NCBI RefSeq assembly: GCF_000519305.1
Contig: NZ_JAFG01000006.1
Coordinates: 248,001-312,000 of the forward strand
DNA: 64,000 nt
Direction of reading: 5' to 3'
DNA from: Mesorhizobium ciceri WSM4083
GTDB lineage: Bacteria > Pseudomonadota > Alphaproteobacteria > Rhizobiales > Rhizobiaceae
Position 1 is the first letter of the stretch, and each line of letters opens with the position of its first letter. The notes beneath the pieces are model-generated. The model was not told where the DNA came from. It ran no database searches and was given only the letters and a program-made list of their open reading frames with translations. This document shows positions 1-8,630 of this stretch, in pieces. Made by a program: the position numbers and the translations under genes.

Positions 1-260
1 AGGATGTCGGCCAGTTCGTCATAGTCGCGGGCGACCAGTTCGAGAAACTTCATCAGCACGCGCACGCGGCGCTGCGGGTTGGTTGCGGCCCATTTCGGCT
101 GCGCAGCCTTGGCATTCTCGACAGCCGCGCGCAGTTCCGCCTGCGAAGCCAGCGCCACCGTGCCGCGCACGGAGCCGTCCATCGGCTGCATGACATCCTG
201 CTTGCGGCCGCTGGTCCCGGCGACATGCTTGCCGCCGATGAAATGACCATAATCGATCAT
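1..260 (-). CDS. mmsA: methylmalonate-semialdehyde dehydrogenase (CoA-acylating), N-terminal part
   Basis: Only the first 86 codons are present; the gene runs off the left edge. The start MIDYGHFIGGKHV and the following segment rich in QPMDGSVRGTVA match the N-terminus of MmsA, a CoA-dependent aldehyde dehydrogenase. It converts methylmalonate or malonate semialdehyde to propionyl- or acetyl-CoA in valine and myo-inositol degradation. The ATG at 260-258 follows a GGGAGAAATC ribosome site. The catalytic Cys lies outside the window. A LysR gene is divergently placed about 390 bp away and may regulate it, which is inferred from position only. Another CoA-acylating ALDH cannot be fully excluded from the fragment. 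Confidence 0.85.
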   Translation of the reverse strand, partial: MIDYGHFIGGKHVAGTSGRKQDVMQPMDGSVRGTVALASQAELRAAVENAKAAQPKWAATNPQRRVRVLMKFLELVARDYDELADI

Positions 261-436
261 GATTTCTCTCCCTTGTTCGTGATGCTGCATTGTCCGCCTT
301 TGGCCGGCGGATGGCAACGCGACGGAGAACGCAACCGTTGTGCGGAGAATAGATAACGATTGACGAGCGAGCATCAATTCCCGCAAATGATGTTATCCCG
401 AGACGACGCCCGAGGATTGACAGGTTGAGTTCCTTC

Positions 437-650
437 GCGCCCCCCCTCTGTCCTGCCGGACATCTCCCCAGCCTTCACCCTCCCCCTTGTGGGGAGGGTC
501 GGCGAGCGGTCGGAGCGAAGCGGAGATCGTTCGACGGGGTGGGGGTCTGGCGCCAGCGTCACCCCCACCCCGCTCCGCTACTCGGATCGATCTACCGGGG
601 CGAGCCACGGGTCTCGCCCGTCCTTCGGACCCCCACAAGGGGGAGGGTAA
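437..650. repeat. palindromic intergenic repeat, C-rich type, copy 1
   Basis: A GC-rich element with inverted ends. The left part carries CTCTGTCCTGCCGGACATCT followed by CCCC, and the right end carries a CACAAGGGGGAGGG arm complementary to CCCTCCCCCTTGTG near 478-492. The inner part has further self-complementary stretches, for example GGTGGGGGT at 538-546 against ACCCCCACC at 561-569. The same left-end block recurs at 40794-40953 in this window, so it is a dispersed element. It fills most of the 391-bp gap between mmsA and the LysR gene, and its right arm supplies the ribosome-binding site of that gene. Confidence 0.8.
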
Positions 651-651
651 G

Positions 652-1533
652 ATGAACTGGGATGATGTCCGCATCTTCCTTGCCGTGGCGCGCGCCGGCC
701 AGATCCTTGGCGCGGCCAAACGGCTGGAGCTCAACCACGCCACCGTCTCGCGCCGCATCGCCGCACTCGAGGAAGCGCTGCGCACGAAACTTTTCCGTCG
801 GCTGACCACCGGCAGCGAGCTGACGCCCGCCGGCGAGCGTTTTCTCGACATTGCCGAGCGCATGGAGGGCGACATGATCGCCGCGCGCTCGACCATTTCA
901 GGCGAAGGCGACGACGTTTCCGGCACGGTGCGCATTGGCGCGCCCGACGGTTTTGGCGTCGCCTTCCTGGCCAAGCGCCTCGGCGAACTGACCGCCCTGC
1001 ACCGCGAACTGACGATCCAGCTTGTGCCGGTGCCGCGCTCCTTCTCGCTGTCGCGCCGCGAGGCCGACATCGCCATCACCGTCGAGCGGCCGACCGAAGG
1101 CCGGCTGGTGGCGGGAAAGCTGGTCGACTACTCGCTCGGCCTGTTTGCCTCGCGCGCCTACGCCGATGCCAATGGCTTGCCCAACACCGCCGCCGAGCTC
1201 GGCCAGCACACGCTGATCGGCTACGTGCCGGACCTCATCGTCAGTCCCTCGCTCGACTATGCCGCCGAATTCAGCACGGACTGGCGCACCAGCTTCGCCA
1301 TCTCCTCGGCGCTCGGCCAGGCCGAGGCGGTGCGCTCGGGCGCCGGCATCGGCATCCTGCACACCTTCGTCGCCCGCTCGATGCCGGAATTGGTATCCGT
1401 CGATGTGGTCGCGCCGATCCGCCGTGCCTACTGGCTGGTCTATCACGAATCGGTCAGGCCGCTGCGCCGCGTCCAGATCGTCGCCAGCTTCATCACCAAG
1501 ATGGTGGAGCGGGAGCGGAGCCTATTTGTTTAG
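652..1533 (+). CDS. LysR-family transcriptional regulator
   Basis: A 293-residue protein with an N-terminal winged helix-turn-helix (about residues 3-60, MNWDDVRIFLAVARAG then LNHATVSRRIAALEE) and a periplasmic-binding-like effector domain from about residue 90. It acts as a DNA-binding regulator. The ATG at 652 was chosen because the family begins here and because GGGGGAGGGT lies 5 bases upstream; a longer reading from 487 would translate the palindromic repeat. It is divergent from mmsA, a usual arrangement for a LysR protein and its target, but no operator is recognisable. Its N-terminus resembles that of the LysR gene at 26106, suggesting the same subfamily. Confidence 0.9.
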   Translation: MNWDDVRIFLAVARAGQILGAAKRLELNHATVSRRIAALEEALRTKLFRRLTTGSELTPAGERFLDIAERMEGDMIAARSTISGEGDDVSGTVRIGAPDGFGVAFLAKRLGELTALHRELTIQLVPVPRSFSLSRREADIAITVERPTEGRLVAGKLVDYSLGLFASRAYADANGLPNTAAELGQHTLIGYVPDLIVSPSLDYAAEFSTDWRTSFAISSALGQAEAVRSGAGIGILHTFVARSMPELVSVDVVAPIRRAYWLVYHESVRPLRRVQIVASFITKMVERERSLFV

Positions 1534-1631
1534 CCGTGCCGCCTTTTCCTTGCCACAAAACCGGCCAGAGTGGCATCAGACGTGCAGCCGCCGCGTAGAG
1601 ACGATCCCTTAGAAAGCTGGCGCGGATAGAC

Positions 1632-2075
1632 ATGCGAGCCGTTCTTGCCATCCTGCCGCTGCTTTTCGTTTCCGCTTGCGCCAATCCGTGGACGAAGGTC
1701 CCGGAAGCCGAACTGCCCAAGCCGATCCGCTACGCCATGGCGCGGCCTTCGCCTTTCGTCTTCGGCAATTATTGCGGCCCTGGCACCCGCACCGGCGATC
1801 TATCGGCCCGGCCGGCCGACCGCCTCGATGCGGTCTGCCAGGCGCATGATGCCTGCTACATCGCCCGCCACAACCATTGCGACTGCGACGGCACCCTGGT
1901 CGCCTCGACGAAAGCGATCCGTGACGACAAGACAGCGCCACGCAAAATGCGCGGCGAGGCCGAACTGCTGATCGCCACCTTCGCCATTCCCGTCTGCAAG
2001 GTCTTCCCGCAAGGCTTCATGCCGCCGCGCGATCCCGCGCAATTGAGCGCCCTGAAGGCCGGAGCCGCCGGGTGA
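1632..2075 (+). CDS. phospholipase A2-like lipoprotein
   Basis: A 147-residue protein with a lipoprotein signal (MRAVLAILPLLFVSAC, lipobox VSAC, Cys16). Residues 47-52 (YCGPGT) resemble the calcium-loop region of secreted phospholipase A2. Residues 69-76 (CQAHDACY) carry the CxxHDxC active-site signature with the catalytic His72-Asp73 pair. Further cysteines (83, 85 and near the C-terminus) could form disulfides. Predicted to be exported and lipid-anchored, and possibly to hydrolyse phospholipid acyl esters; substrate and activity are inferred. It overlaps the following phospholipase D-like gene by 4 bases (GTGA), so the two are probably translated together. Confidence 0.75.
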   Translation: MRAVLAILPLLFVSACANPWTKVPEAELPKPIRYAMARPSPFVFGNYCGPGTRTGDLSARPADRLDAVCQAHDACYIARHNHCDCDGTLVASTKAIRDDKTAPRKMRGEAELLIATFAIPVCKVFPQGFMPPRDPAQLSALKAGAAG

Positions 2076-4228
2076 AGGGTCGCGCATCCATTGCCATCGT
2101 TCTGTTCGGGCTGGCTGTTCTTGCCGGCTGTGCCGGCGCTGGCCGCAATGCCTGCGATCTCCTGCAAGGCCAGAGCGCTTGCGCGCGACCCGCGCTCTCG
2201 GCCGAGACAGCTGGGCCGCGGATCGCCGGTTCGCAGTTTTTCGGTGACGCCGGCACCAGCGACTACGAAAAACGGTTCCTGGCGCTGCTCGCCCACCACC
2301 AGCTTGGCGCCATGGACCGCGCCAACGGCACCGGCCCTTTCGGCCACGACCGCCATGAAATCGCCAACAGCGATTTCCAGGCGACCTACCGGACGCTGCA
2401 GCAACTGGCCGGGCCGGTTGCTGAAACGCATCTGCCGCCGGCCGGCGCCAACAGCGGCGAGGGTCATTTCGACGGACGCTGGCGGGTGTCGCGGCAGACG
2501 CTCTACATCGATGCGGCGGCGCGGCGTTCGGCGCCCAGGGTGTTCGATTTCTCCGGCCTGCAGGCGCGCAGCGTCGAGATCGTGCTGCGTCAGGCCGGCA
2601 AGCAACCGGCCGACATCGAAGGCACCTGCGACGGCACGCTGGCGATCCGTACCGGCGGCGGTTCACGCACCATCGCCGCGGGCACCGCATTCCGTTTTCG
2701 CCTGACCGGCGAGGATGACACGGTCAGCCTGTTTCCAAGTGACGGTCTGAACCGCTGCACGGCAAGGATCCGCTCCAGCCTCGCCCCGGCCGGCGCGCCG
2801 CTCACCATCCGGCGCGAAGAGGCCGCCGATCCGGCTCTCGCCGCCTTCGACAGTCGCTACGAGCGTTGCCCGACGCCAGACCCAACCGGCCTCGATCCTC
2901 TCAGCCGCGCCTTCTATGCCAGCCGTTGGCTGTCGCAGACCTGTGCCTTGCCGATCGGAAAGCCGCGCCTGCTGCGCAAGTCGCGCGATGGCTTCAACGC
3001 CAAGGTCGAGGCGTTGATGGGAGCGCCGCTGTCCGACAGCGCCATCGACAAGGGCGACCCGGAGCTGCCGCTCGACTTCTCCAAGGCGCCAAGGCTGAAG
3101 CTGATCTACCTGTCGTCCCTGGAGTTCAAGGCCGACTTCTCCGGCCGCATCATCGAACGGCTGATCCGTCATCATGCGGCCCTCGGCACCAAGGTGCGCA
3201 TCCTGGTCACCGACGTGCTGGAGCGCGACAAGGACGACGCCATGCTGCATCGGCTGGCGGCCGAATTCCCCAATGTCGAGCTGCGGGAATATCGCTGGCG
3301 GGCGGACCATGGCGCGCCGATCGACGAGCAGATCTCACAATTGCACAAGGTTCATCACGTCAAGATGCTGGCGACGCTTGCCGACGATCCCGGGCGCTCA
3401 CGCGCCATCATCGGCGGCCGCAACATCCATGATGGCTTCCTGTTCCACCAGCCGATCGATCTGTCGCGCTATCCAGACCTTGAGCAATACGGCAAGACCG
3501 ACGGGCTCTCACTGAACTACTATTCGAACTGGAGCGACTTCGACATCGAGTTCGCCGATCCGGCCACGGTCGAAACGCTGGCTGCGCATCTTTCGACAGT
3601 GTGGCTGCGCGACGCCGACACCAATCTGGCGCGCCCCTTCTCCATTCCGGTCCGGTCCGACGGCGCCCGCCCGTCAGGCACGGCACGACACTTCATTTCG
3701 GTGCCTTACGAGGATGGCCATGCGCTGGAGGATTATTTCGTCGAGCTGGTCGACGCCGCCCAGCACCATATCCAGATCGTCAATCCCTATCTCAACCTGA
3801 CACCGAAACTTGGCCTCGCCTTCGACCGGGCGCTCGCGCGCGGCGTCAGGATCGACATTGTCGGCCGCATCGATCTCAAGGGCGATATCGGCGGCAAGTT
3901 TCTCACCGCCCTCAACAAGCTGTTTGTCGAGAAATATGGCGACCGCATCAACATCCGCGAGTTCAAGGCGCCTGACGTGGTGCTGCATTCCAAGATCATG
4001 ATGATCGACGAAAGGCTGGTCGCCATCTCGTCGGTCAATCTCAACAACCGCAGCTTCTTCCACGACAGTGAGAACGGCATGATGGTGCTCGATCCGGCCT
4101 TCTACACCAGGATGAAGCCGATCTATGACGACTATGTCGCCCACTCCAATCCGGTCGCCACCAATGTGACGATCCCGTGGGCCTACCGGCTGCTTTTCGA
4201 CGAGGACTGGGTCCGGCAGGCGTTCTGA
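2072..4228 (+). CDS. phospholipase D-like lipoprotein
   Basis: A 718-residue protein starting with GTG at 2072 and overlapping the PLA2-like gene by 4 bases. The signal peptide ends in the lipobox LAGC (Cys20). The C-terminal half has the two-lobed PLD fold. The second HKD motif is canonical (HSKIMMID, His639, followed by NLNNRSF). The first is altered: HHVKMLATLADD (His429, Lys431) is followed some residues later by IIGGRNIHDGF. Cardiolipin synthases and PLD-type phosphodiesterases share this architecture. The first 350 residues are of unknown function. Expected location is the outer membrane or periplasm. Which phosphodiester it cleaves or transfers cannot be told from sequence. Confidence 0.8.
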   Translation: MKGRASIAIVLFGLAVLAGCAGAGRNACDLLQGQSACARPALSAETAGPRIAGSQFFGDAGTSDYEKRFLALLAHHQLGAMDRANGTGPFGHDRHEIANSDFQATYRTLQQLAGPVAETHLPPAGANSGEGHFDGRWRVSRQTLYIDAAARRSAPRVFDFSGLQARSVEIVLRQAGKQPADIEGTCDGTLAIRTGGGSRTIAAGTAFRFRLTGEDDTVSLFPSDGLNRCTARIRSSLAPAGAPLTIRREEAADPALAAFDSRYERCPTPDPTGLDPLSRAFYASRWLSQTCALPIGKPRLLRKSRDGFNAKVEALMGAPLSDSAIDKGDPELPLDFSKAPRLKLIYLSSLEFKADFSGRIIERLIRHHAALGTKVRILVTDVLERDKDDAMLHRLAAEFPNVELREYRWRADHGAPIDEQISQLHKVHHVKMLATLADDPGRSRAIIGGRNIHDGFLFHQPIDLSRYPDLEQYGKTDGLSLNYYSNWSDFDIEFADPATVETLAAHLSTVWLRDADTNLARPFSIPVRSDGARPSGTARHFISVPYEDGHALEDYFVELVDAAQHHIQIVNPYLNLTPKLGLAFDRALARGVRIDIVGRIDLKGDIGGKFLTALNKLFVEKYGDRINIREFKAPDVVLHSKIMMIDERLVAISSVNLNNRSFFHDSENGMMVLDPAFYTRMKPIYDDYVAHSNPVATNVTIPWAYRLLFDEDWVRQAF

Positions 4229-4232
4229 CCCT

Positions 4233-5489
4233 CTACCGCAGATAGCGCTCCTGCGCGAGGTCGCGGACGTCGATGTCAGGCACCCGGCTGGAGATGATGT
4301 CGGCCAGCACCTTGCCCGAGCCGCAGGCCATGGTCCAGCCAAGCGTGCCGTGGCCGGTGTTGAGATAGAGATTGGAGAGCTCGGTGCGGCCGATCAGCGG
4401 CGGACCATCCGGCGTCATCGGCCGCAGCCCGCACCAGAACGTCGCGTCCCGCATCGCGCCGGCGCCCGGAAAGAGATCGCCGACCGAGTGTTCCAGCGTG
4501 CGCCGCCGCGATTCGTGCAGCCTGAGGTCGAAGCCGGAAATCTCGGCCGTGCCGCCAACCCGGATGCGGTTCCCAAGCCGGGTGATCGCCACCTTGTAGG
4601 TCTCGTCCATCACCGTCGACACAGGTGCCGCGGCGGCGTCCTTGATCGGCACGGTGATCGAATAGCCCTTGACCGGATAGACCGGGATCGGCCGCTTCAC
4701 CCGGCGCATGAAACCCGCCGAATAACTGCCCATCGCCATCACATAGGCGTCGGCGGTCTTCCAGCCCTTGCTGGTGCTGAGATTGGCGATGCGGTTGCGG
4801 CTTCGGATGACGCGCCACACCGTCACGTCGTATTCGAACTTGACGCCGCGCGCCACGCAAAGCTCGGCCAGCCGGTCGGTGAACATCTTGCAGTCGCCGG
4901 TCTCGTCGTGCGGCAACCTGAGGCCGCCGACGAACTTTTCGCGCACCCCGGCCAGGCCCGGCTCGGCCGCGATGCAGCCGTCCTGGTCGAGGATCTCGTA
5001 AGGCACGCCATACTTCTTCAGCACCTCGACATCGCCGCCGGTGCCGTCGAGCTGCTTTTGCGTGCGGAACAGCTGCAGCGTGCCCTGGGTGCGCTCGTCA
5101 TAGGCGATGCCGGTCGCTTCGCGCAGCGCCTTCAGCGTGTCGCGGCTGTATTCGGCGAGCGGCACCATGCGCGCCTTGTTGATCGCATAGCGCTCGGCCG
5201 TGCAGTTGCGCAGCATCTTGATCAGCCATGTCCACATGTGCGGGTCGAAGGCCGGCCGCACCACCAGCGGGCCATGCTTCATCAGCAGCCATTTGATCGC
5301 CTTCAGCGGAATGCCGGGTCCGGCCCAGGGCGAGGCGTAGCCGGGCGAAATCTCGCCGGCATTGGCGAAGCTGGTTTCCAGCGCCGGGCCTTTCTGGCGG
5401 TCGAGAACCGTCACCTCGTGACCGGCCTCGGCAAGAAAGTACGCCGTGGTCACTCCGATGACGCCGCCGCCCAGCACCATGATCTTCAT
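4233..5489 (-). CDS. dadA: D-amino acid dehydrogenase, small subunit
   Basis: A 418-residue FAD-dependent oxidoreductase. It has an N-terminal dinucleotide-binding site ([20 protein letters not shown]), the DAO-fold segment [19 protein letters not shown], and the C-terminal [13 protein letters not shown] loop typical of DadA. It oxidises D-alanine and other D-amino acids to keto acids, passing electrons to the membrane respiratory chain. ATG at 5489 follows GGAG with 6-base spacing. Alanine racemase lies 1.4 kb upstream on the same strand, which fits a D-alanine catabolic role. Two Rnk-like genes stand between them. No Lrp-type regulator gene is adjacent. Confidence 0.92.
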   Translation of the reverse strand: MKIMVLGGGVIGVTTAYFLAEAGHEVTVLDRQKGPALETSFANAGEISPGYASPWAGPGIPLKAIKWLLMKHGPLVVRPAFDPHMWTWLIKMLRNCTAERYAINKARMVPLAEYSRDTLKALREATGIAYDERTQGTLQLFRTQKQLDGTGGDVEVLKKYGVPYEILDQDGCIAAEPGLAGVREKFVGGLRLPHDETGDCKMFTDRLAELCVARGVKFEYDVTVWRVIRSRNRIANLSTSKGWKTADAYVMAMGSYSAGFMRRVKRPIPVYPVKGYSITVPIKDAAAAPVSTVMDETYKVAITRLGNRIRVGGTAEISGFDLRLHESRRRTLEHSVGDLFPGAGAMRDATFWCGLRPMTPDGPPLIGRTELSNLYLNTGHGTLGWTMACGSGKVLADIISSRVPDIDVRDLAQERYLR

Positions 5490-5608
5490 CGTTCACTCCT
5501 TGCCGCCGCACGTCCTTGAGGACGCCTCGACGCGGCCGCATTTCCGATTTGCGCACGATCCCCGGCGAAAATCGATGCCGACTTTCGGGATCGTGCAGTG
5601 TTGCCTGT

Positions 5609-6163
5609 TCACGCCGCCGTGGGACCGGGGTCGTCATCCCCTGTCTGCCGCATTCCGGCCCTTTCGCCAAGGGGCCGCCAATCGGCTGCGGCGCTGTAGA
5701 CGAGGGTGAGCCCATGCGGCCGTCGCGCCTCGTCTTGGGATTTCTCCCTGACGGCACGCCGCGCGGCCTCCGGCTGGTAGAGCACGGTCGCGATCAGGAC
5801 CGACTCCCGCCTGCCGTCGGCCTGTTCGATCCATGCAGTCCGGCCCTCGGCCATGCCGAGCATGCAAAGCCCCCGCCTTGTCATGATCGACAGGCTGGAG
5901 CCGACCGGACCGCGCACCTCGTTCTGCACCAGGGTCCGGGTCTGGGCAGGGCCGGCATCGACACGAAACACCAGCCTGCTGTTCATCGTCACGATATCGG
6001 ATCCGACCGAATCGATCGCGACGACCTCGGCTTTGGAAAGCTTGTCTTCAAGCATTGGAACAATCGGATCCGCGAAAGCCCGCCGACGCTCCAACATGAT
6101 CTCGAGGACGGCGAAGTCCTTCGTCGTCAGCCGGAAATTCGCGCCTGTCATCGCCGTCTCCAT
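5609..6163 (-). CDS. Rnk/GreA C-terminal-domain protein (second of tandem pair)
   Basis: About 184 residues. The central part resembles the regulator of nucleoside diphosphate kinase (Rnk) family: an N-terminal helical segment (FRLTTKDFAVLEIMLERR), then a GreA/GreB C-terminal-like beta domain. Start is ambiguous: ATG at 6163 lies two bases after the upstream stop and has GGAAGGG before it; ATG at 6151 (MTGANFRL) also has GGAG in front. Rnk proteins bind RNA polymerase near the secondary channel, but the target here is unknown. The C-terminal tail of about 40 residues past the domain is not recognised. Probably co-transcribed with the preceding paralogue. Confidence 0.7.
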   Translation of the reverse strand: METAMTGANFRLTTKDFAVLEIMLERRRAFADPIVPMLEDKLSKAEVVAIDSVGSDIVTMNSRLVFRVDAGPAQTRTLVQNEVRGPVGSSLSIMTRRGLCMLGMAEGRTAWIEQADGRRESVLIATVLYQPEAARRAVREKSQDEARRPHGLTLVYSAAADWRPLGERAGMRQTGDDDPGPTAA

Positions 6164-6165
6164 GA

Positions 6166-6588
6166 TCAGGACCCTTCCCGCCCGCAGGCCAGCGCATCGA
6201 CCGCTTCGATGGTCGCCGACAGTTCCCGGCCGCCACGGCTGCTCCAGCACACTGTCTGCCCGATCGACGCGCCGATAAGCGCCGTCCCCATCGGCGTCAG
6301 CACCGAGATCCTGTTTTCACTGATGTCTGCTTCGCCGGGATAGACCAGTGTGACGCGCTGGGTGTGGCCGCCATCGTTGCGGATTGTCACCGTCGAACCC
6401 ATCCGCACCACGTTGGCCGGCATGGAAGCCGCTGCCGTCACGAAGGCACGGTCCATCTCCGAAAGCAGTTCTTCGGCCGTCTCGGGCACGCGGTCGAGCG
6501 ACGCCCGCGCCAGGCCCGTCAGCCTGTGGTGGTCGGCATCGCTGACCAGAAGCCGGCTCGGTGGACGCAATCCTGTTGCATGTTGCAT
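6166..6588 (-). CDS. Rnk/GreA C-terminal-domain protein (first of tandem pair)
   Basis: 140 residues in the Rnk style: an N-terminal alpha-helical part (LLVSDADHHRLTGLAR ... LLSEMDRA), then a GreA-C beta domain (VRMGSTVTIRNDGG, RVTLVYPGEAD, ISVLTPMGTALIG). The motif VLTPMGTALIG is the clearest family mark. ATG at 6588 was chosen because GAGG stands 6 bases upstream; an in-frame ATG at 6600 and longer readings lack support. It may bind RNA polymerase or be RNA-associated, as known for E. coli Rnk. The next gene begins two bases after its stop, so the two form a tandem operon. Confidence 0.8.
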   Translation of the reverse strand: MQHATGLRPPSRLLVSDADHHRLTGLARASLDRVPETAEELLSEMDRAFVTAAASMPANVVRMGSTVTIRNDGGHTQRVTLVYPGEADISENRISVLTPMGTALIGASIGQTVCWSSRGGRELSATIEAVDALACGREGS

Positions 6589-6862
6589 GGCAAACCTCAT
6601 GAGTTGGCGCATCGAACAGACGCGCGCCTGCCGCCGCACAAACGGTGGCTTGATGAAAGCCGGCAGCCGCGAAGCTGTCTGGCTCGGGAATGATGATGTC
6701 AGGTAGAAAATGCCCCGGTTCGGACGGACGCCAAAAGGCGGCCGCGCCGGGGCTACGATCCCGCGATCGGGCAGACCCTGAACAAGGTTCTGATATAAGC
6801 TGGGTTGCTCATGCAAGGAGCCTTGCCGACAGGCGTCCGCTTGTCAAGCGCGGCCAAACCGC

Positions 6863-8002
6863 TCAACCGCCGACATAGCGCCGATGGAAGCGCGGGCCGA
6901 GGCTTGTCAGGATCTCGTAGCCGATGGTGCCGGCATGGCCGGCAGCGTCATCGACACTTTGCGAGGGACCGAGCAATTCGACGAGATCACCCTCGCGCAG
7001 CCTGCCGGCCGGCAGGGCGGAAATGTCGAGAATGATCGAATCCATCGACACCCGCCCGAGGAAAGGCAGGCGCGTGCCCTCGAACCACGCAGCCGACGCG
7101 GCCCGGCGCTGCCAGCCATCCGCGTAGCCGAACGAAATCGTCGCCAGCCTGAGCGGGCCTTGCGCTTGATAGGTGTGGCCATAGCCGACGCCGGCGCCTT
7201 TTTCGACGCTTCGCGTCTGTGCCACCTTTGCCTGCAACCGCACCACCGGCAGCATCGGATTGGGCTTTGCCGGCGTCGGATTGATGCCGTAGAGCGCGGC
7301 ACCGGGGCGGGCGAGATCGTAGTGAAAGCGCTCCCCAAGAAAGATGCCGGAGGAATTGGTCAGCGAGGCCGGTACCGCCGGCAGCATCTTGCGCAGCTGC
7401 TCGAATGCCAGCCGCTGCAGCTCATTGGCCGGGTGCTCCGGCTCGTCGGCGCAGGCCAGATGACTCATCACGAACCGGATGTCGATGCCGTCGAAGGCCT
7501 GCGGATCGGCGGCAACGCGCTCGACATCCCGGGGCGCCATGCCGAGCCGCGACATGCCGCTGTCGACCTGGATCGCGGCCGGCAGTTTTCGGCCGGCGCG
7601 GCGAGCCGCCACACGCCAAGCCGCCAGTTGCTCAGGGCTGTTTATAACAGCGCAAAGGTTTGCTGCCACGGCGTCCGGCTCGGCACCGGGGGGAATGCCG
7701 TTCAACACGAAAATGGCAGGGCCCGGACCAAGCGAGCGGCGCAGGGCGACGCCTTCGCCCAGAAGCGCAACGAAGAAGATATCGCAGCCTTCGCGCAGCA
7801 GCGCCGCTGCGACCTGGCCGGCGCCCACGCCGTAGCCGTCGGCCTTGAGCACACCTGCGCAGGCAACATCGCCCAACCGCGCTTTCAGCCGCCGGTAGTT
7901 TTCGCGGATTGCACCGAGATCGATGGTGAGGATGGCCCCAGCCGCCACTTCGCTTGTGGTGGCGACCTCTTCTGGCGGCGACTTTTGGGGGGCGTCGTTC
8001 AT
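6863..8002 (-). CDS. alr: alanine racemase
   Basis: A 379-residue PLP enzyme interconverting L- and D-alanine. Lys53 in VLKADGYGVG is the Schiff-base lysine. The C-terminal beta domain carries GVGYGHTY with the catalytic tyrosine region and PFLGRVSMDSIILD. ATG at 8002 has AAGGG upstream; longer readings to 8125 run into the preceding gap and lack a start signal. Length fits the family. It supplies D-alanine for peptidoglycan; with dadA nearby it could also act in alanine catabolism. The first 20 residues are a variable leader with no predicted signal peptide. Confidence 0.95.
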   Translation of the reverse strand: MNDAPQKSPPEEVATTSEVAAGAILTIDLGAIRENYRRLKARLGDVACAGVLKADGYGVGAGQVAAALLREGCDIFFVALLGEGVALRRSLGPGPAIFVLNGIPPGAEPDAVAANLCAVINSPEQLAAWRVAARRAGRKLPAAIQVDSGMSRLGMAPRDVERVAADPQAFDGIDIRFVMSHLACADEPEHPANELQRLAFEQLRKMLPAVPASLTNSSGIFLGERFHYDLARPGAALYGINPTPAKPNPMLPVVRLQAKVAQTRSVEKGAGVGYGHTYQAQGPLRLATISFGYADGWQRRAASAAWFEGTRLPFLGRVSMDSIILDISALPAGRLREGDLVELLGPSQSVDDAAGHAGTIGYEILTSLGPRFHRRYVGG

Positions 8003-8078
8003 GGCGACCCTTCGCGTGGTAGTGGAGACATCAATAGAACCGCCGGGCCGGCGCGGCAACCGCGGTTGTTGTATAGCG

Positions 8079-8600
8079 CTATTGCACCAGATGCCGGAAC
8101 GCCGCCACCACGTCCTCATAGACATGGCGCTTGAACGGCACGATCAGGTCGGGAAGGTCCCGCATAGGCCGCCATGCCCATTTGTCGAACTCGGCGGTGT
8201 GGCCGCCCGGCGGCGGGTTGATCTGGATCTCGCTGACATCGCCGTGGAAGCGAAAGGCGAACCATTTCTGCGTCTGGCCGCGATACCGGCCCTTGAAGGC
8301 GATGCCGACGAGGTGGTCCGGCAAATCATAGTTGATCCAGTCCGGTGCCTCGGCCAGCAGCGAGACGCCCCGCATGCCGGTCTCCTCATAGAGTTCACGC
8401 TCGGCCGCTTGCAACGGCTCCTCGCCGTCGTCGATGCCGCCCTGCGGCATCTGCCAGAGCTGTGTCGTGCCGGCGAATTCGCTGTCCGGTTCGGCGATGC
8501 GATGCCCGACCCAGACCATGCCATCGGCGTTGAGGATCATCAGCCCGACACAGGGACGATAAGGCAATTTTTCGCGGTCGATTTTTTTTGTCTTTGGCAT
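8079..8600 (-). CDS. rppH: RNA pyrophosphohydrolase (Nudix)
   Basis: 173 residues. The start [13 protein letters not shown] and the Nudix box ([20 protein letters not shown], about residues 53-75) are diagnostic for RppH/NudH. It removes pyrophosphate from 5'-triphosphorylated RNA, which starts RNase E-dependent mRNA decay, and can hydrolyse diadenosine polyphosphates. The region [10 protein letters not shown] and the Trp in DKWAWRPM match the family. It is the last gene of the run with the YibQ-like and ctpA genes on the minus strand, the usual rhizobial position. Confidence 0.95.
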   Translation of the reverse strand: MPKTKKIDREKLPYRPCVGLMILNADGMVWVGHRIAEPDSEFAGTTQLWQMPQGGIDDGEEPLQAAERELYEETGMRGVSLLAEAPDWINYDLPDHLVGIAFKGRYRGQTQKWFAFRFHGDVSEIQINPPPGGHTAEFDKWAWRPMRDLPDLIVPFKRHVYEDVVAAFRHLVQ

Positions 8601-8630
8601 CAGTCAGTCTTTCCAGCCGTCTTCCGATGG

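Noticed and set aside
487..651. N-terminal extension of the LysR gene
   Set aside because: It translates the palindromic repeat; family proteins start at MNWDDVR, where a strong ribosome site exists.
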